64,000 nucleotides of DNA from JAJCYL01 sp963664285 (GTDB lineage: Bacteria; Bacteroidota; Bacteroidia; Cytophagales; Cyclobacteriaceae): NCBI GenBank assembly GCA_963664285.2, contig CAXXNX010000040.1, positions 124,001-188,000 of the forward strand. Reading direction: 5' to 3'. Both the position numbers and the translations under genes were made by a program. Below the pieces are notes generated by a model, which searched no databases, was not told the DNA's origin, and saw nothing but the letters and a program-made list of their open reading frames with translations. Of the stretch, positions 1 to 8,743 are shown one piece after another. Numbering within the stretch: position 1 is the first letter of the stretch; each line of letters starts with the position of its first letter.

Positions 1-338
1 TTTATATCGGTTATATGCAATATAATGATTAATCCTGATAAACCAACCGAAAAAATCGTTTCTTTTCTACACTGAATGAACAAAAAAAGGACAGGGATTT
101 TACTCCCCGACAGACCAAAAAGCCTGCGAATCTCAAAGTGAATTCTTTGGGGTTTTTGAATGGAAAACCTTCAAATGGCCAATTAACAGGCTACAACGCA
201 ACTGTTCTTGATAATATTTGTGAATTTGATAATTCTACTGAATCAGATTCGAGAATAATTCAGCGCTGATTTGATGGAAAAAATACGAATATGATGGATA
301 ATCAGCATATTAGCCTGTTTTCATACAGACACTAATTA
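1..338 (-). mobile_element. Partial ISNCY-type insertion sequence (end with transposase upstream region)
   Basis: This stretch is the reverse complement of the non-coding left end of the complete element at 20538-22573, base for base from position 1 to about 339. The transposase of this copy would start just beyond the left window edge, on the minus strand. The outer terminal repeat (AGACACTAATTA) ends at 338, only 8 bp before the tuf stop codon. Only the end of the element is visible, so its completeness cannot be judged. Confidence 0.9.
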
Positions 339-346
339 GTCAAGAT

Positions 347-1537
347 TTAGTCAAGAATTTCGGTTACCTGGCCAGCTCCTACTGTTCTTCCACCCTCCCT
401 GATCGCAAATCGAAGGCCTGTTTCGAGGGCAACCTTGTTAATAAGAATTACCTCAATTGTGATGTTGTCTCCAGGCATTACCATCTCCACACCGTCAGGT
501 AATTTGATCTCACCGGTCACGTCTGTGGTTCTCAAATAAAACTGAGGTCTGTACTTATTAAAGAATGGAGTGTGTCGACCACCTTCTTCCTTTGACAATA
601 CGTAAACTTCAGCTTTGAAGTGAGCATGAGGAGTGACCGAACCGGGCTTACAGATGATCATACCTCTTTTGATCTCAGTTTTTTCAATACCTCTCAACAG
701 CAAACCAACGTTATCACCAGCTTCACCCCTATCAAGGATCTTACGGAACATCTCAACACCGGTGATAGTAGACTTCATGTTTTCAGCGCCCATACCGATA
801 ATATCTACCGGGTCACCAGTGTTAGTTATACCTCTTTCGATCCTACCAGTACCAACAGTACCTCGACCAGTGATTGAGAATACATCTTCAACAGGCATCA
901 AAAAGTCTTTGTCGATCAATCGCTCAGGAATAGCTATGTATTCATCTACTGCAGCCATCAACTCAACAACTTTTTCTACCCATTGAGCTTCGCCGTTTAA
1001 GGCGCCAAGAGCTGATCCCTGAACAACCGGAATGTCATCACCTGGAAATTCATAGAAGCTTAATAATTCTCTAACTTCCATTTCCACAAGTTCCAACAAT
1101 TCAGGGTCATCAACAAGGTCTACTTTGTTCATAAAAACAACCAAAGCAGGAACACCTACCTGACGAGCCAGAAGAATGTGCTCTCTTGTTTGAGGCATAG
1201 GACCATCTGTTGCAGCTACAACGAGAATAGCACCATCCATTTGTGCGGCACCAGTTACCATATTCTTCACATAGTCAGCATGACCAGGACAGTCAACGTG
1301 AGCATAATGTCGGTTTTCTGTCATATACTCAACGTGTGCGGTGTTAATTGTAATACCCCTTTCTTTCTCTTCAGGAGCATTGTCAATAGAAGAAAAATCT
1401 CTTACTTCAGATGAAAAACCCTTGTCTGCCAGTACCTTGGTAATAGCAGCAGTTAATGTCGTCTTACCGTGGTCAACGTGACCGATAGTACCAATATTAA
1501 CGTGGGGTTTGGAACGATCATAGGTTTCTTTAGCCAT
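347..1537 (-). CDS. tuf: Elongation factor Tu
   Basis: EF-Tu carries aminoacyl-tRNA to the ribosomal A site as a GTP complex. The 396-residue length is standard. The GTPase motifs are all present: GHVDHGKT at residues 19-26, DCPGH at 82-86 and NKVD at 137-140, followed by the two beta-barrel domains. It is the last gene of a tRNA-Tyr, tRNA-Gly, tRNA-Thr, tuf unit, the same order as the tufB operon of E. coli, so it is probably cotranscribed with the tRNAs from the promoter near 2028. An insertion sequence ends 8 bp after its stop codon, so whatever normally follows (in many Bacteroidota tRNA-Trp and secE) is displaced. Confidence 0.98.
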   Translation of the reverse strand: MAKETYDRSKPHVNIGTIGHVDHGKTTLTAAITKVLADKGFSSEVRDFSSIDNAPEEKERGITINTAHVEYMTENRHYAHVDCPGHADYVKNMVTGAAQMDGAILVVAATDGPMPQTREHILLARQVGVPALVVFMNKVDLVDDPELLELVEMEVRELLSFYEFPGDDIPVVQGSALGALNGEAQWVEKVVELMAAVDEYIAIPERLIDKDFLMPVEDVFSITGRGTVGTGRIERGITNTGDPVDIIGMGAENMKSTITGVEMFRKILDRGEAGDNVGLLLRGIEKTEIKRGMIICKPGSVTPHAHFKAEVYVLSKEEGGRHTPFFNKYRPQFYLRTTDVTGEIKLPDGVEMVMPGDNITIEVILINKVALETGLRFAIREGGRTVGAGQVTEILD

Positions 1538-1590
1538 GTTTGAAATCTTATATTAGGTTAAAATAATTTAATAGTTACAAAACAATTTCG

Positions 1591-1662
1591 AGCCAACGAG
1601 GGGATTTGAACCCCTGACCTCTTCCTTACCAAGGAAGCGCTCTACCCCTGAACTACGTCGGC
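1591..1662 (-). tRNA. tRNA-Thr (GGT)
   Basis: The minus strand folds as a tRNA: acceptor GCCGACG pairs with CGTTGGC, the anticodon stem CTTCC/GGAAG encloses the loop TTGGTAA with anticodon GGT, and the T arm carries GGTTCAAATCC. The CCA end is not encoded. It lies 53 bp upstream of tuf. Confidence 0.95.
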
Positions 1663-1691
1663 CACTGTATGTGAGTGTGAGTGTGGGTTTG

Positions 1692-1764
1692 AGCGGGCGA
1701 CCAGGCTCGAACCGGCGACCTACAGCTTGGAAGGCTGTCGCTCTACCAACTGAGCTACGCCCGC
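1692..1764 (-). tRNA. tRNA-Gly (TCC)
   Basis: Acceptor GCGGGCG pairs perfectly with CGCCCGC. The anticodon stem ACAGC/GCTGT encloses CTTCCAA, giving anticodon TCC. The T loop GGTTCGAGCC is typical. No CCA is encoded. It lies between the Tyr and Thr tRNA genes, with short GT-rich spacers. Confidence 0.95.
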
Positions 1765-1843
1765 GATCGGGTGTGAGTTTGGGTTTGAGAGTAATTTAAC
1801 ACTCCCAAAATCCACACTCCCACTCACACCTCACACTCGACAG

Positions 1844-1927
1844 TGGGGAGAGCAGGATTCGAACCTACGAAGGCTGAGCCAACAGATTTACAGTCTGCCC
1901 CGTTTGACCGCTTCGGTATCTCCCCCC
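1844..1927 (-). tRNA. tRNA-Tyr (GTA)
   Basis: This is an 84-nt class II tRNA with a long variable arm. Acceptor GGGGGGA pairs with TCTCCCC. The anticodon loop CTGTAAA gives GTA. It is first in the Tyr-Gly-Thr-tuf transcription unit. The spacer to tRNA-Gly (1765-1843) holds an imperfect inverted repeat of GTGTGAG/CTCACAC type that could form a hairpin. Confidence 0.95.
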
Positions 1928-1997
1928 ATCACTTCAAATTCACACAAAAACAAGAACTTTTCCGCTAAAACCAAGTCACTCGATTTTAAAGGAACGG

Positions 1998-2028
1998 CAA
2001 AAGTAGGGGCTTTTTTATTCTAATCAAA
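1998..2028 (-). promoter_or_regulatory. Bacteroidota-type promoter of the tRNA-tuf operon
   Basis: Read on the minus strand, TTTG (2028-2025) is followed after exactly 19 nt by TACTTTTG (2005-1998), matching the Bacteroidota consensus TTTG-N19-TAnnTTTG. It lies about 70 bp upstream of tRNA-Tyr, the first gene of the unit. Transcription would start a few bases below 1998. Confidence 0.8.
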
Positions 2029-2065
2029 CTTTTGTCCATAGGTAAAATTGGCTTTCAAATCAGGA

Positions 2066-4666
2066 CTAGTATTGGCTATAATAATCAGTAAGACGGGAGT
2101 CCTTTTCCTTAGACTTCACCCTCGAAATAATTTCCTCGACACCTTCTAATTCCAATAGGAAGATTAGTCCCTGAAAAGCAGCCAACCTTACATAGAACAG
2201 ATGATGCTGAAGTGCTAACTGCTCCAGGGATTGTACGCTAGATCTCCTTTGCTCCTCAGGTGCAATCACAAGATACTGGTTGAAATATTGTAAAAAGAAG
2301 TAGAGACTCTGGCCTTTTAAGTTAGAGATCTTTTCCGCAAACCAGTCATATTTCTCAAAGTCCCGCTGCGCTAAGTAATAATCTGCAACTGGGATTAATA
2401 CATTAATATTATTTGACTCTGCAAAATCATTAATCATTGCAACATCAGGCGATTCCTCAAAAGTAAGCAGCGCCGATAAAGCCACTCCAGCCACACTATA
2501 TGAACTGTCCTGTAAAGATGACTTAATCAAGTCTTTATAATCACCCGGGCTTGATTGCGTCAAAGCTGCTAAGGCAGATGCCCTAACCAGCGACTTCTCA
2601 TCTCTGCTGAGTTCTTCAAGAATTGAAATAACTTTCGGGTCATCCAACATTCTATTCTCGTCACATAAATCAACTGCTTCCGATCTGATTCGCCATGAAG
2701 GATCCCGTAACGCTGCTTTAACAATACTTCTTTTTAAGGAATCATTTAAACTTTCCTGAATTTCAAAAAGCGCAAAAAATCTCGTTAGAAAATTTTCGCC
2801 ATTAAGAAACTGATAGTGGAGCTCTTCTGCAGACTTGGGGTGGTTAACCTCCCCAACTAGCTGCTGTTCCGAATCAAATAAAACAAGGTCGGGTTGATCA
2901 GGATAGTAAAAACTGTATTGTTCAGCCACTTCTTCAATCATCAATGCATACCTATCAATCTCGTCAGCAGAGAAAACGTCTAGGTAAAGGGGAAGTTTGA
3001 ATACCGGAGCCAAAGTAGTATCCTGAAACTGACCAATATATATATGCAGTGAATCTTGCTCGTATAGATGAGACACATTAATTATGGGATGCCCGGATAA
3101 TAGAAACCACTGATCAAAAAACCAGTTCAGATCTTCGCCGGTTACTTCTTCGAAGGACAGTCTGAGATCATCAATTTCTACTGATTGATATGCATTGGCC
3201 TTGAGATAATGGTTAAGCGCCATAAAAAATGCTTCGTCACCTACATACTTTCTGAGCATATGTAGCACCCTTCCCGCTTTTGCGTAGGAATGGCTGTCAA
3301 ACATATCCTCTTTATCTTCATAGTAATATCGTATCAATGGAACCTGTTTCGATTCAGCTTCCGACAGGTAATTCTGCAATTCCACCCAGCCATTGTAGTC
3401 AGCTTCATCTATGCCATACTTGTACTCATTCCATAAGTATTCTGAATAATTTGCGAAACCTTCATTCAATGGGAGATTAGACCATGATTCGCAAGTGACC
3501 AAATCTCCAAACCACTGATGCATTAACTCATGGGCAATAATATGGTCCCAATGTTCATCTAATAACTCCCGGTCTGTAACCTGTAGGTCCTCCATAAACA
3601 CAGAAGCCGTGGTATTCTCCATTGCCCCTGAAACATAATCTCTAACTACCACCTGGGAATACTTTTCCCATGGATAGGGATAATCAAACAATTCTGAGAA
3701 AAAAGCCATCATCTCAGGTGTATTTCCAAAAATATCATCAGCGTATTCCTCAAATTCCGGTTCTACCCAATAGTCAATGGGGACTTTGCTTTCTTCTTCA
3801 CGAACGACGCTAAATTCTCCAATGGCCATCATAAAAAGATATGGCGCATGTGGTTTATCCATTTTCCAATAATCCGTGCGTGTACCATCCTCATTTTTTC
3901 GAGAATAGACCAAAGTACCATTTGAAAGTGTTTTTAATTTATCCTTAACCGTGATGAACATCTCTTGCGTACATTTTTCATTGGGAGAATCAATTGTGGG
4001 AAACCAGACTGAGTTGGACTCCGTTTCTCCCTGGGTCCAAATCTGTTGTGGTTTGTTGGGTTGTGAATTATCCGGATTAATAAAGTACAACCCTTTATCA
4101 GATGAAATTGCTTCACTACCACCTTCACCTCTTTCGTTGGGTTTGGCTATGTATTCAATTCTTATTTGAACCTTTTCACCTTTTACATACTCGCGATCAA
4201 GCGCAATATTCACCTGGTCGCCATCGTACTCATATACCAGATCCATCTGACCTTCTCTTGTTAATTTGGTTATCTTGAGAATATCAAACCCCTTTGCATC
4301 AAGTATCAAATTCTCCTGGGAATAGAAATAGGGTGTCAACTCCAACTGGGCTATTCCATTTACATACTGATTTTCCCAATCGAAACTAATCTCTAACCTG
4401 GTGTGCAAAAGGTCCCAGATTTTTGATTTTGCCGCCCTGTAAATTGGAGATGGAGTTTCTTCTACCCTTAATGCCCCATTAGCAACCAACTGAGATGTAC
4501 GATTTTGCTGTGCATTCGGGCCAGATTCCTCCGGAATTGATCTCGTTGTATTTGAAGATTTACATCCGTTTAGTAGGACAACTAATATCAAGAATCCTGA
4601 AAGATGAAGAGTGAATCTGAAAAACTTAGGCATAAATAATTTTTGAGTCTTTAAATAGAAGGGCAA
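2066..4666 (-). CDS. M1-family zinc aminopeptidase, lipoprotein
   Basis: This is a large exported metallopeptidase that probably trims N-terminal residues from peptides in the periplasm or on the cell surface. Of 866 residues, the first 35 hold a hydrophobic signal ending in a lipobox (LLNGC). The exopeptidase signature GAMEN is at 347-351. The zinc site HELMH is at 379-383 with the third ligand Glu near 402 (NEGFANY). The C-terminal third is helical and looks HEAT-like. A start at Met12 (4633) would give a more usual signal peptide. It is divergent from the biotin-carrier gene across a 38-bp gap, so the two probably share a promoter region. Confidence 0.9.
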   Translation of the reverse strand: MPFYLKTQKLFMPKFFRFTLHLSGFLILVVLLNGCKSSNTTRSIPEESGPNAQQNRTSQLVANGALRVEETPSPIYRAAKSKIWDLLHTRLEISFDWENQYVNGIAQLELTPYFYSQENLILDAKGFDILKITKLTREGQMDLVYEYDGDQVNIALDREYVKGEKVQIRIEYIAKPNERGEGGSEAISSDKGLYFINPDNSQPNKPQQIWTQGETESNSVWFPTIDSPNEKCTQEMFITVKDKLKTLSNGTLVYSRKNEDGTRTDYWKMDKPHAPYLFMMAIGEFSVVREEESKVPIDYWVEPEFEEYADDIFGNTPEMMAFFSELFDYPYPWEKYSQVVVRDYVSGAMENTTASVFMEDLQVTDRELLDEHWDHIIAHELMHQWFGDLVTCESWSNLPLNEGFANYSEYLWNEYKYGIDEADYNGWVELQNYLSEAESKQVPLIRYYYEDKEDMFDSHSYAKAGRVLHMLRKYVGDEAFFMALNHYLKANAYQSVEIDDLRLSFEEVTGEDLNWFFDQWFLLSGHPIINVSHLYEQDSLHIYIGQFQDTTLAPVFKLPLYLDVFSADEIDRYALMIEEVAEQYSFYYPDQPDLVLFDSEQQLVGEVNHPKSAEELHYQFLNGENFLTRFFALFEIQESLNDSLKRSIVKAALRDPSWRIRSEAVDLCDENRMLDDPKVISILEELSRDEKSLVRASALAALTQSSPGDYKDLIKSSLQDSSYSVAGVALSALLTFEESPDVAMINDFAESNNINVLIPVADYYLAQRDFEKYDWFAEKISNLKGQSLYFFLQYFNQYLVIAPEEQRRSSVQSLEQLALQHHLFYVRLAAFQGLIFLLELEGVEEIISRVKSKEKDSRLTDYYSQY

Positions 4667-4704
4667 ACAAACTAATTTTAGCTGATTTTACCTTACCATA
4701 ATTT

Positions 4705-5202
4705 ATGTACTTAGTAAAAGTGGACCCTGGGAAAGAATTTCAAATTCAAACAAAGAACAATCAGGTTCTAATTGATAATGAGAATGTCAACCTTGATTTT
4801 CAAAGAATTGGGTCAAATAAGTACCGTGTGTTCTCGAAGAATAAAGTACATCTCGTAGAGATTATAGACCTCAATAAGGATGATAAAGTACTCAAATTGA
4901 AGGTGAATGATAAAACCGCCGAGGTCAAACTTAAAACTAGCATGGATCTACTGCTTGAAAAGTTGGGAATGGACAAGGGCTCGGCTGCAAGCATGAAAGA
5001 TCTAAAAGCTCCTATGCCCGGCCTGATTCTTCAGGTGAGTGTTTCCGAAGGTCAGGAAGTGAAGAAAGGAGATCCACTACTCATATTGGAAGCAATGAAA
5101 ATGGAAAATGTTATCAAAGCACAAGGGGATGCAACGATCAAATCAATACTTGTCAAAGAAAAACAAAGTGTCGAAAAGAATCAGGCACTAATGCAGTTTT
5201 GA
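4705..5202 (+). CDS. Biotin carboxyl carrier domain protein (acyl-CoA carboxylase subunit)
   Basis: The 165-residue protein carries biotin for an acyl-CoA carboxylase of the acetyl/propionyl-CoA type. The C-terminal 70 residues form a biotinyl domain (APMPGLI start, EAMKMEN motif), and Lys132 is the expected biotinylation site. The N-terminal half is the small beta domain seen in stand-alone carrier subunits of propionyl-CoA-type carboxylases. No carboxylase or carboxyltransferase subunit is adjacent, so the partners must be elsewhere. It is followed 39 bp later by pyrH on the same strand. Confidence 0.88.
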   Translation: MYLVKVDPGKEFQIQTKNNQVLIDNENVNLDFQRIGSNKYRVFSKNKVHLVEIIDLNKDDKVLKLKVNDKTAEVKLKTSMDLLLEKLGMDKGSAASMKDLKAPMPGLILQVSVSEGQEVKKGDPLLILEAMKMENVIKAQGDATIKSILVKEKQSVEKNQALMQF

Positions 5203-5241
5203 GCAGGTGAAAAAAAGAAAGCTCTTTATATATTTGCCCGA

Positions 5242-5967
5242 ATGATAGACCCAATATCGCCAACAAAATACAAAAGGATTCTCCTCAAGCTCAGTGGAGA
5301 AGCTCTCATGGGTTCCAAGAACTATGGAATCGATGCATTACAATTAGAACAGTATGCCAACGAGATTCAAAAAGTTAAAGAGTTGGGAATTGAAATATCC
5401 ATCGTCATTGGCGGGGGTAATATATTCCGAGGTGTACAAGCGGTAAGTTCAGGTATTGATCGAGTTCAAGGAGACTACATGGGAATGCTGGCAACTGTTA
5501 TCAACGGCATGGCCTTGCAAAGTGTGCTTGAGCAAAACGGGCTCTTTACACGCTTAATGTCTGGTATTAACATGGAGCAGGTATGCGAACCATTTATACG
5601 CAGACGGGCCATACGCCATTTGGAAAAGGGACGGATTGTAATATTTGGCGCTGGAATTGGCAATCCCTATTTCACTACTGATTCTACCGCCAGTCTCAGA
5701 GCCATAGAAATTGAAGCAGATGTGGTTCTGAAAGGCACCCGGGTTGATGGCGTCTATTCTGATGATCCGGAAAAGAACCCTGAAGCCGAAAGATTTACGA
5801 ATATTACATTTCAGGAAGTCTACGAAAAGGGCTTGAACGTGATGGACATGACGGCATTTACATTATGCCAGGAAAATAATTTACCAATTATTGTATTTGA
5901 CATGAACCGACCCGGTAATTTGAACAAAATTGTTACAGGCGATAATGTTGGAACTCTTATTACTTAA
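5242..5967 (+). CDS. pyrH: UMP kinase
   Basis: PyrH phosphorylates UMP to UDP with ATP, the step that feeds pyrimidine nucleotide synthesis. The 241-residue length is normal for the bacterial hexameric enzyme of the amino-acid kinase fold. KLSGEALMG near the N-terminus, the glycine-rich VIGGGNIFRG, and the TDSTASLRA and GVYSDDPEKNP segments are all diagnostic. It precedes frr, as in most bacteria, but here 203 bp of repeat-like sequence separates them. Confidence 0.97.
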   Translation: MIDPISPTKYKRILLKLSGEALMGSKNYGIDALQLEQYANEIQKVKELGIEISIVIGGGNIFRGVQAVSSGIDRVQGDYMGMLATVINGMALQSVLEQNGLFTRLMSGINMEQVCEPFIRRRAIRHLEKGRIVIFGAGIGNPYFTTDSTASLRAIEIEADVVLKGTRVDGVYSDDPEKNPEAERFTNITFQEVYEKGLNVMDMTAFTLCQENNLPIIVFDMNRPGNLNKIVTGDNVGTLIT

Positions 5968-6170
5968 ATGATGACTCGCAGATCTATCTTGAAATCCTCT
6001 CAGACCCTTTTATTTCATAAAAGGAGCCCACACAATAGGGAAATGCGGGTTGATCCACCTTCCGATATCTATCGGAAAGGGGCAATGCCTGTCCGCCGTA
6101 CAACTTTGGCAGGCAAGGATGAGCGAGGAAATGCTCTTTACATAGCATCAATTACTTAGATTATAGAGTA
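5968..6170 (+). repeat. Repeat-like spacer with hairpins between pyrH and frr
   Basis: This spacer contains a stem TCCGATA/TATCGGA (6061-6076 region) and a second pair GCCTG/CAGGC around 6087-6114. A 63-codon open frame crosses it, but the product is basic, resembles no family I know and starts directly at the pyrH stop, so I do not call it a gene. It looks like an inserted intergenic repeat. Confidence 0.5.
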
Positions 6171-6731
6171 ATGGAAGAAATAGAATTTTATTTAGAGGAA
6201 GCAAAGGAAATGATGAATAAGGCGGTAACACACACCGCTACAGAGTTCGGTAAAATAAGAGCTGGTAAAGCCATGCCTTCCATGTTGGATGGAATTATGG
6301 TAGAATATTACGGCAATATGACTCCGATTAACCAGGTAGCGACCATCAATACGCCTGATGCCAGAACACTTGCCATCAAACCCTGGGGAAAAAGTGTGAT
6401 CCAGGAAATCGAACGAGCTGTTATTAATAGCGACTTAGGACTAAATCCACAAAATGATGGCGAAATGGTACGGATTAATATTCCGCCCTTGACAGAAGAA
6501 AGAAGAACTCAATTGGTGAAACAAGCGAAGAATGAGGCTGAAAACGGGCGAATAAGTATTCGCAATGATCGAAAGCAAATCATGGATCTGCTGAAGCAAC
6601 TGATCAAAGAACATGTGTCAGAAGATGAGGTTAGACGAGTTGAGGATAATGTCCAGGAACTTACCAATAACTACATCAAGAAAATAGACGAACTCCTGGA
6701 GAAGAAAGAGACTGAGATCATGACCGTGTAG
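6171..6731 (+). CDS. frr: Ribosome recycling factor
   Basis: RRF, with EF-G, splits the post-termination ribosome so that its subunits can be reused. The 186-residue length is standard. The N-terminal region (AGKAMPSMLDGIMVEYYG) and the C-terminal helix (ELTNNYIKKIDELLEKKETEIM) are typical of the family. It lies downstream of pyrH, its usual neighbour. The gene is intact. Confidence 0.97.
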   Translation: MEEIEFYLEEAKEMMNKAVTHTATEFGKIRAGKAMPSMLDGIMVEYYGNMTPINQVATINTPDARTLAIKPWGKSVIQEIERAVINSDLGLNPQNDGEMVRINIPPLTEERRTQLVKQAKNEAENGRISIRNDRKQIMDLLKQLIKEHVSEDEVRRVEDNVQELTNNYIKKIDELLEKKETEIMTV

Positions 6732-7101
6732 CCAATTTGATCTTTAGAGGCGCCTTAGTAATTAGTCTCCTAAAAGAACCGTTCTTTCATCCGGTAAAAA
6801 TAACGGAAGGTAAGTGGTCGGCCATGAAGACAAAGTTCAGAATATCGAATATCAAACTCGAACAAGGGTGTCGATTTATGAACTTCGATATTCGGCTTTG
6901 GATGTTCAGTGTTCGACATTCAATTGAAACCACGTCTTATTATTAACCTTAAAAAAAGGAAGAATGAATTAAAAACGGTCAACACTAATCAGGGAAGTAC
7001 TGTATGTTTGCCGTACTTCTCATTTCTAATTTTTTCATTCTGACTTCTTACTTCTTTTTTGATTCTGCAATCAGAACTTTAGCAAAAAGCCTACTGCTTA
7101 A
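6732..7101. other. Intergenic region after frr with dispersed repeat and hairpin
   Basis: No gene is seen. It contains a 27-bp sequence (6871-6897) found with two mismatches at 44416-44442, then a run of TTCGATATTCG-like short motifs. GAAGTAC (6994-7000) pairs with GTACTTC (7013-7019) as a weak hairpin without a strong T-run, so termination is uncertain. It ends with the TTAA target (7098-7101) of an IS1380 insertion. Confidence 0.6.
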
Positions 7102-8722
7102 CCCGCATTATTCATAGGCCACCAATTTTGGGATTAATAATGGGTTGCTAACTATTTTTGATTGGAGTGTATGTATTAATTTGAAGATCAACCAGGTTTC
7201 TGGATTTCAAAGGACATTAGAGCGTTTTTTTGTTAGAATTTTTCAATTTTCAGTCAAAGCTCTATTGTGTTCTTATGGAAGAACATTTTTTTGATTAAAC
7301 CAAACTGTTTAACTGATCGGTCAGTTCACCGTAAGCAAATCGCCCAGCAGGTATTGATATCTAAAGGCTCTTGAGAATTGTATTGTCAATGATCTTTTCC
7401 TTTCTTTCAGGCACGCCCCAACCTTCATCAGGTAAAGCCGGATATTGTCCACTTGCCATCGTTTAGCAAAGTGGTGTTTTGTTTTGGCAATTAATAATTT
7501 AATCTGCCGGAACATTTCATAACAGAGGGTAGCGATGATTAAACGCATGAAATTGGCCCAGTAGCGATGACAGGAAAGCCGGTCGGAATAAGTCATGTTT
7601 TTGAGTTCCTTTATTCGATTTTCACTGGCATCACCTCGCTTGACATAAAAATCAAAGTAAATCTGTTGAGCGGTCATCGCTTCAAAGTTGCTCACAAAGT
7701 AACGGACATTCATTCCTTTTCCGGTAGACTCCACTTTGGCGTACAGCTTTTCAGAACGATCCCAGCTTTTGGCCTGGTAAGTAAACGGGCCAACAAACTC
7801 TTGATGTTTGATGATTTTTGAAGCATATTCCTTTTTTACTTCAATGATAGTCTGTTTGGTAAAAGTCTTTAAAACTTCATTACTACTAATACCTAAACAA
7901 AATTGAAGGTCAAACTGCTTAGCTATCCGATAAAAAGATGCTCCTGAAAAGCCACTATCCGCTCGAATAAGGATCTTTACTGAGGGCAGTTTTTTTCTGA
8001 TTTTAATGACAATCCTTTTCAATAAGGCCACAAACCATTTGTTGGAGTGACAATTGCCCGGACGTAGTACTGGTAAAATGACCTGACCGGTGTTCCCGTC
8101 CTTAAAGAACAACTCATGGTACATAGTCTGTCCATAATAGCCATTATACAAACTGAGTTGTTGGGATCCATGAGTAGGGTCATCGGTACCATCTACATCA
8201 ATGATGATTTGACCAGTCTTCTCTTTCAACTCCTCTACATAACGGTCTACAAACCATTGACTCATCTGGTAGATCAGACTCCGATCGGCCTTGTTTTCAA
8301 ATCGACTTAAAGTAGGCTGGGAACATAATCCGCTATCTAGTACTTTACGGATCACCGGATCCTCTCGGAGTTTTTGTTCGTCATTGCAATCCTGATAGCC
8401 CTGCATCATTAAAAACACCCGTTGGCGAAGCATTTCTTCATAAGTGTATTCGATAAAAAAGGGGTTTCGATAGTCAGGAATCAGTGCGGCGAAGCTTTTT
8501 AATAGACCAGTCTTTCTCTCTACTTTTTCACTTAACAATATCGCTCCGTCTGAGCTAATCGCTGATGCTGAAAAATCAAATTTAAAAGCTTGTTTTCCTC
8601 GATAAAATACGGTATCTTTTTCCTTATATTCAGGCATAAATTAATTGCTTATTTTGTTGTCTAACTATCTCAATATAAGCAATTTATGCCTGTTTTTTAT
8701 TGTCTACTATGAATTTTTCGGG
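7102..8722 (-). mobile_element. IS1380-family insertion sequence, copy 1
   Basis: The element is 1621 bp with ends CCCGCATTATTCATAG and CTATGAATTTTTCGGG (imperfect 16-bp inverted repeats), flanked on both sides by TTAA (7098-7101, 8723-8726). TTAA duplication fits the IS1380 family. It contains one transposase gene, a 219-bp 3' non-coding part and a hairpin over the transposase start. It sits between frr and a lipase-like gene and breaks no recognised gene. Confidence 0.95.
7321..8637 (-). CDS. IS1380-family transposase (copy 1)
   Basis: This is a DDE transposase of 438 residues that moves the surrounding 1621-bp element by cut and paste. Likely catalytic acidic residues are Asp147/Asp149 (IDVDGTDDPTHG), Asp227 (RADSGF) and Glu339 (SENRIKEL). 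DDPTHG followed by YNGYYG is characteristic of IS1380 transposases. The protein is identical in all four copies in the window. The start codon lies inside a stem: CAGGCATAAA upstream pairs with TTTATGCCTG, so translation from read-through mRNA is probably suppressed. Confidence 0.95.
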   Translation of the reverse strand: MPEYKEKDTVFYRGKQAFKFDFSASAISSDGAILLSEKVERKTGLLKSFAALIPDYRNPFFIEYTYEEMLRQRVFLMMQGYQDCNDEQKLREDPVIRKVLDSGLCSQPTLSRFENKADRSLIYQMSQWFVDRYVEELKEKTGQIIIDVDGTDDPTHGSQQLSLYNGYYGQTMYHELFFKDGNTGQVILPVLRPGNCHSNKWFVALLKRIVIKIRKKLPSVKILIRADSGFSGASFYRIAKQFDLQFCLGISSNEVLKTFTKQTIIEVKKEYASKIIKHQEFVGPFTYQAKSWDRSEKLYAKVESTGKGMNVRYFVSNFEAMTAQQIYFDFYVKRGDASENRIKELKNMTYSDRLSCHRYWANFMRLIIATLCYEMFRQIKLLIAKTKHHFAKRWQVDNIRLYLMKVGACLKERKRSLTIQFSRAFRYQYLLGDLLTVN

Positions 8723-8743
8723 TTAAATCAGGCTGCTCGCCCT

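Noticed and set aside
1765..1843. A possible extra tRNA between tRNA-Gly and tRNA-Tyr.
   Set aside because: The spacer holds only an imperfect GT-rich inverted repeat and no cloverleaf.
5968..6159. A 63-codon frame between pyrH and frr.
   Set aside because: It starts at the pyrH stop, crosses a hairpin repeat and matches nothing I know; more likely spacer.
6737..6946. A 69-codon frame after frr.
   Set aside because: It runs through the dispersed intergenic repeat and has no recognisable sequence.
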